Source: Isoetes taiwanensis (taxonomy: Eukaryota > Streptophyta > Lycopodiopsida > Isoetales > Isoetaceae). Taken from it: DNA of 64,000 nt. The stretch covers positions 5,983,821 through 6,047,820 of the forward strand of contig JAJEKV010000057.1 in assembly GCA_021234155.1 (NCBI GenBank), read 5' to 3'. The first letter of the stretch is position 1, and each line of letters starts with the position of its first letter. The translations under genes were made by a program, and so were the position numbers. Under the pieces are notes generated by a model that saw only the letters and a program-made list of their open reading frames with translations, had not been told where the DNA came from and made no database searches. This document shows positions 11,730 to 23,149 of the stretch, piece by piece.

Positions 11730-12095
11730 TCATGAAATTTCGTCATCTTCTTTACTGATTATGTTCTTGTGCATAAAATCACGCCGTTCTTCAATTTTGA
11801 CAGCCATCAGCTTTCCCTTCTTCTCCAAAAAATCCTCTTGTTGCTTCTCCATATGTTCTTGATGGGACCTCGGTGCTTCAGGAGCGTCTTCAGCCAAGGA
11901 TTGATCCAATCCCAGATCGAAAACCCATCTTCTCAACTGCCCTCCCTTCAGCGCTAGGTGCATCCGTTCACACCTCCAGCTTCGTTGGCATGCTTCCAGC
12001 ATGGACCGGTTGGCCCGGGCAAAGACACGGTTTTCCATAATCGTGAAAATTTCTTGCCGTAACCGCGGGATAATTTGTCCTCCTAAGCGCGACAA
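11730..12095 (-). CDS. Gag-like or captured ORF in the LTR element
   Basis: A 121-codon open frame on the coding strand of the young LTR element, about 240 bp downstream of the primer binding site, where gag normally starts. The product is basic at its N-terminus and has a charged, Gln/Glu/Lys-rich, likely helical second half (HQEHMEKQQEDFLEKKGK). No zinc knuckle is seen. It could be a reduced nucleocapsid-less gag or captured host sequence. Function is not assigned; the element context is well supported. Confidence 0.4.
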   Translation of the reverse strand: MSRLGGQIIPRLRQEIFTIMENRVFARANRSMLEACQRSWRCERMHLALKGGQLRRWVFDLGLDQSLAEDAPEAPRSHQEHMEKQQEDFLEKKGKLMAVKIEERRDFMHKNIISKEDDEIS

Positions 12096-12338
12096 CTAAC
12101 ACGTCTCAAATTTGTCCTCCTAAAAGCCTGGTTTCCATGCAACCAATTCGTTTCTTGGTGCGCTTGTCTTCATCAAATCTTTGCCGTCTGCGCAACAAAT
12201 CGCCTCTTCCACTCCCTTTCAAGATTCCTTCCATTCTTTCCGATGCAGGATCCTCCATTCTTTTCTATTCTTCCATACTTTGGCTACCCTCTTAGGGCAG
12301 CAGTTGTCCTTCTCCACGGGTCCTTAGATCGGGTTTCT

Positions 12339-12349
12339 GCTCGATACCA
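12339..12349 (-). promoter_or_regulatory. Primer binding site (initiator Met tRNA type)
   Basis: The plus strand reads GCTCGATACCA, the complement of TGGTATCAGAGC (the common plant initiator-Met PBS) lacking one T inside CTG. It abuts the LTR at 12,350. The missing base is one example of the CTG-to-CG differences seen throughout the window. Confidence 0.75.
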
Positions 12350-12518
12350 TGTCACAAAACTGAAAGGATGTTTATTGGAAGAGACTGGTTGGAATAGCCC
12401 CAACCGTGGCTACAAATAGGTGATCAAGAGGTACAGACATGCCTTTTACCAAGAGACGTGACCATTGAGATATCCACATCATCGATCCAGATCTTATCTG
12501 ATCAATCTATCCTCAATA
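12350..12518 (-). repeat. 5' LTR of the small LTR element
   Basis: 169 bp, partner of 10,922-11,090. It is followed by the target duplication AATTT at 12,519-12,523. Confidence 0.9.
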
Positions 12519-12523
12519 AATTT

Positions 12524-13980
12524 CCTCTATGTGCTCCTAAGCTTACCAGTTACCCAACTTCTATCTCTGATTCGAAACTCCATCCTACTCAGGATTCAAT
12601 CGATTTATCTTATGTAGTCTTCTCTATATCTCCTTTTCCTTTTGGCTGTCTGTAACAAATCCCCCTTCTCCTTATCTTAATGGGCCTCCAGAGCCACATG
12701 GCGACGTCCGGCGGTCAGGTGGGTTTGCCAGAATGCCATCCGGCCAGTTGCTAGCCAGAATCAACAACTTCACTGCCCCTTCATCTGTGGCTGATGCCAC
12801 GATGGTGGCTGCCCCCTTTTATGAGGTGCTCACCATTTCAACAATGGTCATTTAACCATTAAAGCACATTAAGCAATTAAAATACATTTTACAAGACTCC
12901 ATGCAAACAAGCAATGTTGCAACCATATTTATTATTGGCACAGATCCGTTTGCGCCGTTGCCTAAGATCTGTCAAGGTGCACCATTACCTTAGCACTAGA
13001 GAACCATGCGACCACATAAAATTTCTATGGCCAATATACCAGACAAAAATTAACATGCATGCAAATTTACTCCAATGGTCTGCCATTAAATTAAGGCGTA
13101 ACATCGAACATAAGAATAATCAAGCAGTCTTGCATCTCATAGTATTCCAAAAATGTTAGAACTCACAACACAGTTACCCTGATCTAGGATCATCTCTAGG
13201 CGAGATATAGCCAGCAAGAAGAACCCAACAACAAAAATGGAATGAACTACTCTATACGCCATCTGCCACGTGCCTACTACCTACAATTCAACAGATTACT
13301 ACTGAGCAGAGGATAATTGCAAGAGTAAAAAATGCAAAAGGAAAGTACTAATTGAACTAACATCCAAAAAGGATGGCCAAAGTCTGGATCTTCTCAAGCA
13401 TGCTTCATTGCACATAAAAGGAAACGGCAAGAAGAAAATCTAAGAAGTTTTCCACTTGGTGGGAAAACTAAATTTAAACAATAGATATTAACATGTATAA
13501 TACACCAATAGTTGCATGCACTTTAATGTAAATGCAACTTCATGCAACAATCCCTATGATCTCTCGACATGCAAACTTGACACATGGCATGCATGTGTCA
13601 ATCCCACACATACCCCCCCTCCCCTCCCCCACCTCCCCCTCCTTGTACATGTCATCTGGTTGACATGTATTATGATAAGGCAGTATAATATAATAGTCTA
13701 TTGAAATGCCATAGCTCGTCATGCTAACTCACCAAATTTAACATCTTGACCACTCCCCGAGCTATTAATAAAGTGCAAGATAACTTACTCTATATCGATT
13801 CTTTCTTTTTTGTGAAGCAACTGACCTCAGTTGTACAATTATCTCTTAGCTCCGACCAATTTTTCTATGATTGTTTATCTTCCAAGATCGATGCACTATA
13901 GTCTTGATAAATCCTAATGTGAACCCTTTTTTATTGGTGGCTGGCGGCAACTCTAACACATGTTGGTGGTTCCTCATATC
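12524..13980. other. Intergenic, no gene seen
   Basis: No supported coding region. It contains a C-rich tract with CCCCCC and CCTCCCCC blocks at about 13,613-13,643. Confidence 0.5.
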
Positions 13981-13982
13981 AG

Positions 13983-14282
13983 TTGAGATCTCACGTGCAT
14001 GTGGAATGCTCCTCTGACAGATTGCATCCTCCAGCTCATGTTGAATGCTCCTCTGGACAGGTTGCAGCTCCAGCTCATGTTGGGAGCTCTTCAAAACGCA
14101 TGCAATCAATAGCACTTGTTCAGAATAATGTGGCACAAGTGGCACCTCCAGTGCATGTTGGATGTTCCTTGGCACAAACTAATCATGGAGGTAATGCTCA
14201 AATGGTAGTGCAATTCCCACAAGGTTGTGTACTCTTAGGGCCAGTGGTACGTCCAATACACACTAGGGGTTCCTCAGGGTAG
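13983..14282 (+). repeat. Open frame made of 39-48 bp degenerate tandem repeats
   Basis: A 99-codon frame built from repeats of the type PPAHVECSSGQVA, PAHVGSSSKRM and PPVHVGCSLAQ. At DNA level the unit contains CAGCTCATGTTG and GCTCCTCTGG. It may be part of a degraded retroelement coding region or a variable repeat. No domain is recognised. Confidence 0.45.
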
Positions 14283-15644
14283 GAGGAATTTTTCCCTCTC
14301 TTCTTGTGACAACCTGGGGTGACGTCCTCTTCCACCTCTCAACCTGCATTAACCTCTACACCTTGGAGATCCTCTGACATAGTGGCTCGAGTTACGGGTG
14401 TTCAGTTTTCTGAGTGGCTTTGCAAAGGCTAATCGTGCCTTCAGCCACCTCATCTCATATCTTAGAGGCCATTGTCACTATGGTGGATAATAATAGGAAA
14501 GAAATGTCATATCTCCAACAATTGTAAGCTAAGCAAGGCTCCATGGATATCCAGCTACCATAAGACGAAATATTTTATGAGGTTCAGGAGTGCAGGCCAA
14601 CTTTTGAGTGCTTTGGGGCCCCAGGGATGCAGCTTAGCCATGTAGATCAACAACATTGCAGAAGCTGGTTGCATGTTAAGTGGTTTTCCACTTCATTGAC
14701 CCTTTTTTGGATTTGAAGAGTGTGCGATCTTGGTTACCTTCATAAGCTAGGGCTTGCTTATCAAATTATCAAGCTTGTGGCAAAATATCAACCTTGCTTT
14801 CTTTTGATGTTTGTCTCCTAAACCGGCTGCTCAACACATAGAATGAGGTATCCATCCTCTTTAAAAATATTTCTTGCTTTCTCAGCAGTATATTCTTGGA
14901 TCCTTTCTAGCTAAGCGAGATGCTTACTTGCCCCGTTTTGGTTTGCGATCGAAGATTTTCCTCCAGAATTATAGGATTTCAAGTTCATTTCTGCATTGTG
15001 AATGAGATTGGAGTCCACTTGCAACACTCTATAACTAAGTTTTGTCTTGCAAGGCCCATATGATTTGCCTCAAATAATTGTTGTCCAAAGTTGGCCTATG
15101 TTCCTTCCATCTTAAGTTGTCCTTATTAAATGGTCTAGAGCTATCCCTCATGTTTTGTAAAGCCCCTCTCTTTGCTCAATATCATAGAGTTCACCAGCAG
15201 GCCCCTCCATGTGGCACTCCATATTCTAGATCAGCTCCCCCCTCAATGGATGTCTCTCACACCCCATTGATTGCCTCCCCTTCCCTTTCAACTGCATCTT
15301 GATGTGAAGACTGCTTGAGATTCAAAGATCACAAGAACAAATTGAAGAGGCTCATGGACAGTACATGGACATTGATCGGCGTGGCATCCACCCTCCACTA
15401 AAACATCCAGCTGCTGCTCTTCGTCAACCACTAAAATCAGCTATAGGGTCTAACTCGTCTGCCTCGTCCCAATGCCCCTCAATTCCTGTGGTATGTGGCT
15501 CTGCTCCTCCTGTTGCATCCCATTATGGTAGCTTTAATCCGCTTTAGTGGGCTGATTTGATTGATGAGATTATTGCTTTGTCGCATGCCCAGGAGACAAC
15601 CTCAAATTTCCTTGAGCACTAGTGGTCTCATTTGAATTCAATCC
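14283..15644. other. Unassigned sequence, possibly degraded element
   Basis: Short open frames (15,078-15,302 and 15,365-15,547) are Ser/Pro/His-rich and carry no recognisable domain. They may belong to the 5' part of LINE B or an older element, but nothing in the sequence decides this. Confidence 0.4.
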
Positions 15645-16110
15645 ATCACATAACAACCAACACATAACTACCATTGACATTAATTAACACAACCATTGGG
15701 TCCAACACATTTAAATTAAAATCCCCCTTAAACCCCCTTTGGTTTGGGTGCATATTCACACGGGGGGTGACGTAGGGCAGCGAGAGCCCTCATAATTGTA
15801 TTTTGCACGTACAAAATCAACACCATATAGTATTCCGCTTGAAATCTTATAGTATTTTGCGAATCTTGTTATACAGTATAGCAAATTTTGTACTTGCATA
15901 CCCCACAAACGAGGAACTTTACGTACGGTGTAGATTAAGAAATAAGGGGTGAATATGCCTATCCAACAGCTCTCGTTGCCCGGAGTCACCCCCGTGTGAA
16001 TATGCACCCAAACCAAAGGGGGTTTAAGGGGGATTTTAATTTAAATGTGTTGGACCCAATGGTTGTGTTAATTAATGTCAATGGTAGTTATGTGTTGGTT
16101 GTTAATGTCA
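15645..16110. mobile_element. Fold-back (long terminal inverted repeat) element
   Basis: The left arm (about 15,645-15,789) pairs with the right arm (about 15,969-16,110) over about 140 bp with few mismatches, for example ATCCCCCTTAAACCCCC against GGGGGTTTAAGGGGGAT. The spacer is about 180 bp. The right arm has an extra copy of the outer unit (TTAATGTCAATGGTTGTTATG). No transposase is present, so this is a MITE or fold-back element of unresolved superfamily. Confidence 0.8.
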
Positions 16111-16872
16111 ATGGTTGTTATGTGTTGGTTGTTATGTATTGGGGGATTTAATTTTTATATGTTGGATGTTAATGGTTTGTGTTGCAAAAAAAATTTTTTG
16201 GCCCCTTCGGGGCCTTAGAGACGTCCCCCCTCCCCCCCCCGGTGCGACAAAATTTTTAGAATTCAAACCAGAAAAAAACTAGAATTCATTTGAGGCTTTC
16301 ATCACCTGTAGCTTTTGAATTTCATCACAATAAAACAAATAGAACATAAGTAAAAGTTACCATAAAAATAGAGCAGATTGATCCCATTATTCTCAAAGTC
16401 ATAAAGTTTGCAACATCCAAACACAAACATTTTTCAATTGGAATTTAACAGCAGCCTTTGGCCTCCATGGATTTTTGTGGTAAGAAACCAAAGTGGGAAA
16501 CTTTTCTGCTTGTTAGCACAAGGATCTAGAAGCCTTGGAATTTGCTTAATAACTGCCTCAAAATCTAAAAATGCATGGTAATTTTTTGCAAGCTTCATTC
16601 GGAATGAGCCATAAACAATATCCAATAGCGCAATCCTGTATTAATCAGCTGGTAGAATGTGAAAGCCTACCAAACCCGGCCGACAAATTGCTGTTTTAGC
16701 ATAGATAACTTAACCAAACATATCCATATTATACACTATCAAAAAGATCTCGGAGAGAGCTTTCCAACGCAATAAAAATCATCTCAAACAGAGCTCTGGA
16801 TCAAAAGTTATGATAAGAAATGTGTTGCCGGTGGGGAAACTGCACTACATGCGCCCTTCAAGCCCTTCATGT
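16111..16872. other. Intergenic, no gene; short hairpin at 16,200
   Basis: A 15-base hairpin GGCCCCTTCGGGGCC at 16,200-16,214 is flanked by A8T6 and pyrimidine-rich runs. No coding region is supported. Confidence 0.5.
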
Positions 16873-17105
16873 GCCCATTATGCACCACACACACAAAAAG
16901 AGGGCTTTTATTATGAGCCATTGGTTGTTGACCATTATGTACCACACGCACAAAAAATGGGCTTTTGTTGTGAGCCATTGGTTATTGCCCATTATGCACC
17001 ACACACACAAAAAGAGGGCTTTTGTTGTGAGCCATTGGTTGTTGACCATTATGCACCACACGCACAAAAAAGGGCTTTTGTTGTGAGCCATTGGTTGTTG
17101 ACCAT
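16873..17105. repeat. 57-bp tandem repeat, four copies
   Basis: Units share CCATTATGCACCACAC, CACAAAAA, GGGCTTTTGTTGTGAG and CCATTGGTTGTTG. They start at about 16,873, 16,930, 16,988 and 17,045. Because 57 is a multiple of three, the frames stay in phase and are open in two plus-strand frames and one minus-strand frame. The ORFs are a by-product of the repeat. Confidence 0.9.
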
Positions 17106-17274
17106 TGGAAAAAAAAAAGGCTAAAATCAATAGCTCAGAAATGGTGCACTCTAGATATACGCATTAGTACATCCATTTGAATACATCACAAAATCATATG
17201 AAAACCTTAGTGAAAAGCGTACAAAAACACAAAGAAAACCCCCTGTTATTATGCTACATATTCTACTTACTAGA

Positions 17275-17930
17275 TTGGATGCTCAGTTCGTATGTCTCCA
17301 AGAGCACAAGTGTCACAAAGGAGATGTATCAAAGCTTGCATATATAATTGGTCGACATTTTAATGTCTTTATTATAGTGGCTGATTTTGCTAGTCATGGG
17401 TGGTGATATTCCTTTTTTTCTTGTCCTCTTCACTCAGGCTGATCGTTTTGGTTGTTGGGCATTAATTGTATGGCAAGAACATGGGGTTAAGTATGGTCTG
17501 ATTAATGTTTATGCTCACGACAGGCCCCATCAGAGAGCTTGACTGTGGGCTTCATTGCGATGTAAGGTGCTCAGTCTGGACCACGATATTTCATGGGTTC
17601 TTGTTGGGGATCTTGATATGGTGGAAGTGGAGTCTGATCGGTTGGGGGCTATCTCTATGGTGGCATCTGGTTTTGAACGTCAGCAATGGATCTGTCTACT
17701 CCATGACTACAACCTCTTGGAGATTGATGGTGAAGGTAGCTTTACCTGGTGGAATGGTCAGATTGGTGGGGGTCACGTAAGCTCTTGATTGGATAAAGCT
17801 GATTGGAATGTAGCTGCAGCTGTATCACTTTCAAGTCTCTTTCGATCCTGCCTCAGAGACAACTCAGTTTCAGACCACAAGTCGCAATTCCTTTCAGATG
17901 AGCCTCTATGACAATGACATTCTGGATCGA
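17275..17930 (+). pseudogene. LINE B endonuclease domain, broken
   Basis: Fragments of the EEP endonuclease are visible in changing frames: VCLQEHK (about 17,300, with the catalytic Glu), YGLINVYAHD (about 17,490-17,520), SWVLVGDLDMVEVESDR (about 17,590-17,640, GDFN-like) and SFTWWNGQ (about 17,740-17,763). These follow the family order. The domain nicks target DNA to prime reverse transcription. Stops and frame changes between blocks rule out activity. Confidence 0.75.
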
Positions 17931-18429
17931 CATGTTTTCACTTGAATGTAAAGTTCTTAAAGGATGCTAACTTTTCAAGAATGCTTTTAGTCTTTGCAGA
18001 AGTTCATGATTGAGATATTCTGGCATAGATCTAAGCTTTGGAGGTGGAGCAATTCCAGCAGGCAAAGATGAAAGCAGGTGTACAGTGGTTTCGTAAAGAA
18101 AACTGTTGTACTTGTACATGCTTTTTCTTTCATGCAGTGAAGAGGCATCGCATGTCGTCAACCATGTCTTCATTGCGTTTTTCAGATGGCTACATGCTAA
18201 AGGAGCGAGCAAAATTCAAGTAACAACTGCATAACCACTTCCAATATTTTTTATTTTATTTTTTTTTGCTGAGAAACACCTTCATTTTAAGTTATAAATG
18301 CGAGATTTAGTTTTGTTTAGAATTTCTCCCATCATCTCTGATGAGCAGTCGTATCAATAGAGAGGGCTATAACGGCTAGTGATTTAGGTTCAACAGCTAA
18401 TGATTTAGGTTCAACAATCTTTCAACTAA

Positions 18430-19401
18430 AAAGAGGTAAGTGCCAGGTTTTGATGGTTTGCCAATTAAGTTCTTTCAGGAGTATTCGGAATGGTTGGAGC
18501 CAGATATGTATGATGCAATCAGTGACTTTCGGCGGTCTACTACTTTGGATAGAATTCTAAACACAGGTGCCATCTCACTCATCCCTAAGTCAAGAATCCT
18601 CAGACTATTTCATACTCGCGATCAATTACCTTATTGTCATCTGTATATAAGATCTTTGCCAAGGCTTTTGAGAGCGGGTGAAGAACATCTTGGCTGATTT
18701 TATCTCGACAACTCAATCATGCTTTCTTCCAAACAGCTGCACTTTGAACAATTTGTTGCTGCTTATGAGGGAATCTATTGGGCACGCAAGCAAAACCTTC
18801 CAGTTGTATACCTTAAACTTGATTTTTCGAAGGCTTATGACAGTGTTAGCTGGGAATTCATGTGTCCATGTATGCTAAGACTAGGATTTGGGCAGCAATT
18901 CATGTTAGGCATCATGAAGCTACATGTCTCTGCTCGGGCGACTGTTATGTTCCATGGTGAGCCATCAGAGGTCTTCTCACTTAGTTGTGGTATGCGCCAG
19001 AGACACCCTTTAGCGCCATTGCTCTTTACAATTGTCGCAGCAGCTTTAACCCAGTTATTCACTGCTGCAACCATAGAGGGGGTTTTCCATGGTCTCTTGA
19101 TGAAGGATTGCACATAGAAGTTTTCAATCGATATGCAGACGGCAAGTTCCTCTTTCTGGTCACTAACTAAGAACCTAGATACTGCCAAATTGCTCCTAGA
19201 CACATAAGTGTACAAATTTACGGACGTTGAACACTCCGACTCCGACATGTGTTCATGATTATCTTTGGAAGTTGCTTGCTTATGGATAGGCCACCAAGTT
19301 GCTAGGGATTCTAGTTGGCATCCATATTAGTGCTGGAGCTACATGGGAAGAGATTACGAAGGGTTTGAAGAAGCACTTGTTTTGGTGGTCCCTTTGCCAA
19401 A
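18430..19401 (+). pseudogene. LINE B reverse transcriptase, 5' part
   Basis: Motifs in order are PGFDGLPIKFFQEY (18,442, the PG-DG entry block of plant LINE RTs), TGAISLIPKS (about 18,566), VYLKLDFSKAYDSVSWEF (about 18,805-18,860, palm motif A with catalytic Asp) and CGMRQRHPLAPLLF (about 18,985-19,025, motif B, normally RQGDPLSPLLF). The YADD region is not intact. The segment ends in KKHLFWWSL at the Ty3 insertion. Several frameshifts are present. Confidence 0.8.
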
Positions 19402-19406
19402 ATTGT

Positions 19407-19955
19407 TGTTAGTCACATGCCTCACAGTGCAGGGACTATTCATCATCTGACGAACCCGAGGTCAAGGCCAAGGATCCACAACCGGTAGCGGTCCGTCGTC
19501 AAAGGCTCGCCAGAAGACCAAGCGGACCACGGAGACAAAGACCACGCGTGGCGTCAACAAGAGGCGGCGCTCGGACAAGTGATGGCCCGTCCTTGCGCCC
19601 AGCGTCGGCGTCGGCGTGATTCGGGCTTTTCAAGAGGCACCTTTGCATTCCTGCAAATCAGGCCTCCTTCCGTGAGTCGGCGAAATCGGTCAAATCGGAA
19701 TGTCTATATTGGGCCAAAGGCCATTGTACTATATATAGATAGATAGAGCTAGATACATGAGTTTTAGATGAGTTTTTAGATGAGTTTTGTCTTGTTCGGT
19801 TTTTTCTCGATTAGTAGAGCTCATGTATCTTCATTGACATCAAGGAAGCTTATTATTGTGATATTCTCCTGTTCTCTTTTCAAGGGTCCTTTCTTACAAA
19901 TCAGGGTAGTTCTTCTCTGCAAGGGTCCTCCGAACCCACCCCAAACCCCCAAACA
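19407..19955 (+). repeat. 5' LTR of the Ty3 element
   Basis: It begins TGTTAGTC and ends AAACA. Aligned with the 3' LTR it shows many small indels in GC-rich positions, for example CGGTAGCGGTCCG here against CGGTAGCGCAGTCCG, and a shorter 3' portion. An embedded TATATATAGATAG stretch near 19,730 may be promoter sequence. Confidence 0.9.
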
Positions 19956-19962
19956 ACATGCC

Positions 19963-21490
19963 ATGCCGGTCGATCTTTCTTCCATCATGTCTGCTTTCGA
20001 GGTTTCACTCCCGAAGAACTTCTTTGCCAAAGCGGCTCGTGCGGGCGTCATCAGCGGCCAAGCTGTTGGGATATGTATGACCTTTGCCCCTATGACATTG
20101 AGGGAGGTCGTATCCGCTCACGAGCTCAGTCGGCACCTCCTACCCCTCGTGCTCATTCTCGACCAGGGTCTCCCCACGTATTATCGTCATTGTTCCCAAC
20201 CACAATCTCCACAACATACCCCTGTTCAGCCCACGCCTCACTATTTCCAGACTCCTGACAGCACCTATATCAATATCCCTTCAGGTCACACCCCTCTTCC
20301 GTCACAACCTTCTTCACCTCCTGGTGGGATGGGCTACCATCAAGTGTCTTTTGGCCCTACCCACGTTCACGACTATCAGTCTTCTCCATCTTTTCAGCAT
20401 GCTCTTCCTGTTTACCAAACCACTAATCTCAAGCCTAATGAGGATGGCTCCCAAGGCCCTTCCCCACCAGATGCTGCTTTTGCTGGACCACATGTCTTTT
20501 CTGTTCCACCCCCTCACTCTCAGTCCCAGACTCTTTATGCTTCTGCATATCCTCCGCCGAATCCACCCATCTATGCGCCCGTTCCACCTTCATCACCCTC
20601 TCATAATTTGAAGCTGACTTATCCCACTTTTGGCAACACCAAAGGCAAACCTCTAGATCAGAGTGCTTCGGCACACGTGGAGGAATTTGAAGCCTTGGCC
20701 ATTCTGAATGGTCATGCTCAGCCCCAACTTAAATTTCATATCTTTTCGACCATGCTCAGAGGCGCCCCTCATCAGTGGTTAATGGCCAACAAAAGTCACT
20801 GGAAACAGAGTTGGCAAGAAATGAAAACTGCCTTTCTGTCTCATTATGGCACCATGGACGATGATCAGTTACTCCTTAAGCAACTCAATGACCTTCAACA
20901 AGAGCCCCGCGGAGTCCGCCCGAGGATTTTTCGCGGACCGTCTTCACATTCGTCCGGCAAACTCGGGGGGAGTACCCTCGCCAAAGCGGATCCTCGTCAC
21001 GGTTTTACGCGGGGCCTTCCTCACCATTCGACTCATGGCGAGAATACTTGCGTCCCAAGTCCTTGGAGCGGGCCATTGAACTGGTCAATCACTTTCGGTC
21101 AATGTTTCTTCTAGGGGTGCTTTCTGCGGGAACTCCCGTTCATGCCCCGTCATGGTTCCTCGAACTCTGTTCAACCTCGACAAGCAACTCCACAACAGCT
21201 CTCACATCTGGTGTACTATTTGTAAATATCAAGGTCATCTGGCAAATGAATGCAACGCCTCCAATGGACCTCCTCATTGTAAACGATGTAATATGTGCAA
21301 TCATGCCGCGGAAGAATGCATGCGATCTCATCCTACACCTTTTAAGTAATAAAATGGTCTTTCAAGTTCGGACCACCCCTCAACAACGGCCGTCATATCA
21401 GCCTCGGCAATATCCACCTCAACAACGTAGCGGTATCAACAACAGGCGGCAATCTCGGCGACCGGGGACAAGGCAACCGTCCTCCCTTTG
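19963..21490 (+). pseudogene. Ty3 gag
   Basis: Starting at ATG 19,963, just 8 bp after the 5' LTR, the frame runs through a Pro/His-rich N-terminal part to a retrotransposon-gag block (HVEEFEALAILNG, HQWLMANKSHWKQSWQEM, FLSHYGTMDDDQLLLKQL; about 20,675-20,890). A frameshift near 20,905 moves the continuation ARGFFADRL to another frame. Two CCHC knuckles (CTICKYQGHLANEC and CKRCNMCNHAAEEC, 21,205-21,325) follow, and a third near 21,505 has lost its last Cys. Gag would form the capsid and bind element RNA. At least two frame changes abolish it. Confidence 0.85.
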
Positions 21491-22350
21491 ATCCTTCTAA
21501 AGCTCAATGTTATCATTGCCACGAATGGGGTCACACCACCACGCGGCATGTCCTCGGCTTCCTCAAGTTCAAGTTCAACTTCCGGGTTCCAATCAACCGG
21601 CTTACATTAGTCTCCTCGGCTTATCAACTCACGGGTGACCAGCGGGGAAGCGGGGCCCTCGTCCTGTTTTGAGAAAACCTCCTCGGCCGCCTCAACAAAG
21701 CGCCCTCAGCAAGCTGCGTCTACTTCGAATCCTATGGATCAACAAGCTCAGGAGGAGATTTATCGGGCTCTCAACCCTCTCGTCCAACGGTCCAATTGGG
21801 TTGGTCTTGTCTCCGCGTCACACGGGCTTCAGCCCTTTGACCATCATTCCTCATGACCGCGCCTTTTGCTTTTCTTTGTGGAAACTGTCCCTCATGAAGA
21901 TGAAAAAAAAGTTCGCCGCTTTTGATCTTGACAAAGCGATGCCTCACGTCATGCCTAAAGTGAGACAAAAGTATTACGAAACTCATGCGGTGCGGAAGGT
22001 CGAACCTTGGCAAATGTTCATGCCACAGCGAGGCTTCGGCGGCGTCGAGGCGACCGTCATCATCCACCGATTACGCGCTCTCGGCCATATCCAAATATTG
22101 CTGCTTGAGGTCGAGCTTCTCAAAGAAGTTTACGCTTCTTTACCCACGGTCCCGGCTCCATTGGACCTGCGGACCCCTTTTCACATGTTCCCTTGGAACT
22201 TCGGGAAGAACTTGCAAAGATCAAGATTCCTTTGAGCGACCACTATTTTGAAACTACTGTCAGGCTCTCAAAGATCGATTACCTCTTCCCGTTTACGGTT
22301 TGGGCTGTTGCGACTTCAACACCCACGGTGCATGCGCAATCAACATATCA

Positions 22351-22560
22351 ATCATGTTAAATTGATGGTGGTAGTGCCGTCAATCTCATTACTGATAAAC
22401 TTAGGAAGCAATTGGGCATTAAACAATTATACCGTGCTCCTTATGACATCAAATTGGCAAATGGCCATATCACGCGTCCTCAAGGCGTCACTCCTCTTCT
22501 CCACATCAACATTGGTTGGAATTTGGTGTTTGGAAAGCTGGAGAGGATCCTGGTGACTAT
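22351..22560 (+). pseudogene. Ty3 aspartic protease
   Basis: The active-site loop reads DGGSAVNLIT (about 22,357-22,386), the D-S/T-G-A/S motif of retropepsins with Gly in place of Ser/Thr. It is followed by KLANGHITRPQGV, typical of plant Ty3 proteases. The enzyme would cleave the polyprotein. The flanking region is frameshifted (stop just upstream). Confidence 0.75.
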
Positions 22561-23149
22561 GAAATGCTGGTTGGACGACCTTTTCTCCGACAGGCCAAGA
22601 GTATTCATTACTGGGCCACGGACCAACTTGTTATCACCGATGGCCATCTCAATGCCACAATGGATCTGGAAACTGGCCAATTGATCTCTGTCGAGAATGC
22701 TGAACCTTCCATCTCCGACACTGACTCTGGAGAAGCACAAAACATTTATCAGGTTCAAGCTCCTCCAGCGGGTCTCCCTCTCTCCTCTTACCACAGAGTA
22801 TCTTTGATCCACGGGGTGACATGGCCTTCGATCAGGACCAGGCCGTGGCGGCTCTCTTGGACCCTTACCTGGCTTCCTGCAATCGCATTCAACGTCTTGA
22901 TCATTTTTCTGATCCACTTCCTTCCTCAGAGACAGTTGATGTACATGCCGTCATGACGCAACCCTTGCTTGATGGCCTTCGGCGACCTCTTTTCTTCTGA
23001 CGCCAAACGCCTGCTCCTCCCGTCATGCTTCAGCCTCCTGCTCATCACGTTCAGGACACGGAGGTTGTTCCTTATATTCAAACTCCCGCAGTGGAAATCG
23101 TGGACATTGGCAACAATCAACCAGTCCGCTTAGCTGCTAAACTTCCACC

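Larger units (their letters stand above)
10922..12518 (-). mobile_element. Non-autonomous LTR retrotransposon, about 1.6 kb, young
   Basis: Two 169-bp direct repeats (10,922-11,090 and 12,350-12,518) differ at about one base. A 5-bp target duplication AATTT flanks the element (10,917-10,921 and 12,519-12,523). On the minus strand an initiator-Met-type primer binding site lies next to the right LTR and a purine tract AAGGGGGAG next to the left LTR. The right LTR is therefore the 5' LTR. The 1.26-kb interior lacks protease, RT and integrase but has an open frame of 121 codons. This is the layout of TRIM or TR-GAG elements, mobilised in trans by an autonomous copia-like partner. Minus-strand LTR ends read TA...CA, not TG...CA. 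Confidence 0.88.
17270..19401 (+). mobile_element. LINE B, 5' part (plant L1-type), interrupted by the Ty3 element
   Basis: Endonuclease and reverse transcriptase blocks of a plant L1-type LINE run up to 19,401-19,406. There the Ty3 element begins, and the LINE reading resumes at 30,511. The ATTGT target duplication marks the exact junction. Frameshifts and stops show it was already decayed or has decayed since. No ORF1 could be identified with confidence upstream. Confidence 0.82.

Noticed and set aside
16873-17105. CRISPR-like array
   Set aside because: The 57-bp units are directly adjacent with no unique spacers, and the genome is a plant nuclear genome.
16810-17130. Overlapping ORFs on both strands as coding genes
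   Set aside because: They are produced by the stop-free 57-bp tandem repeat.
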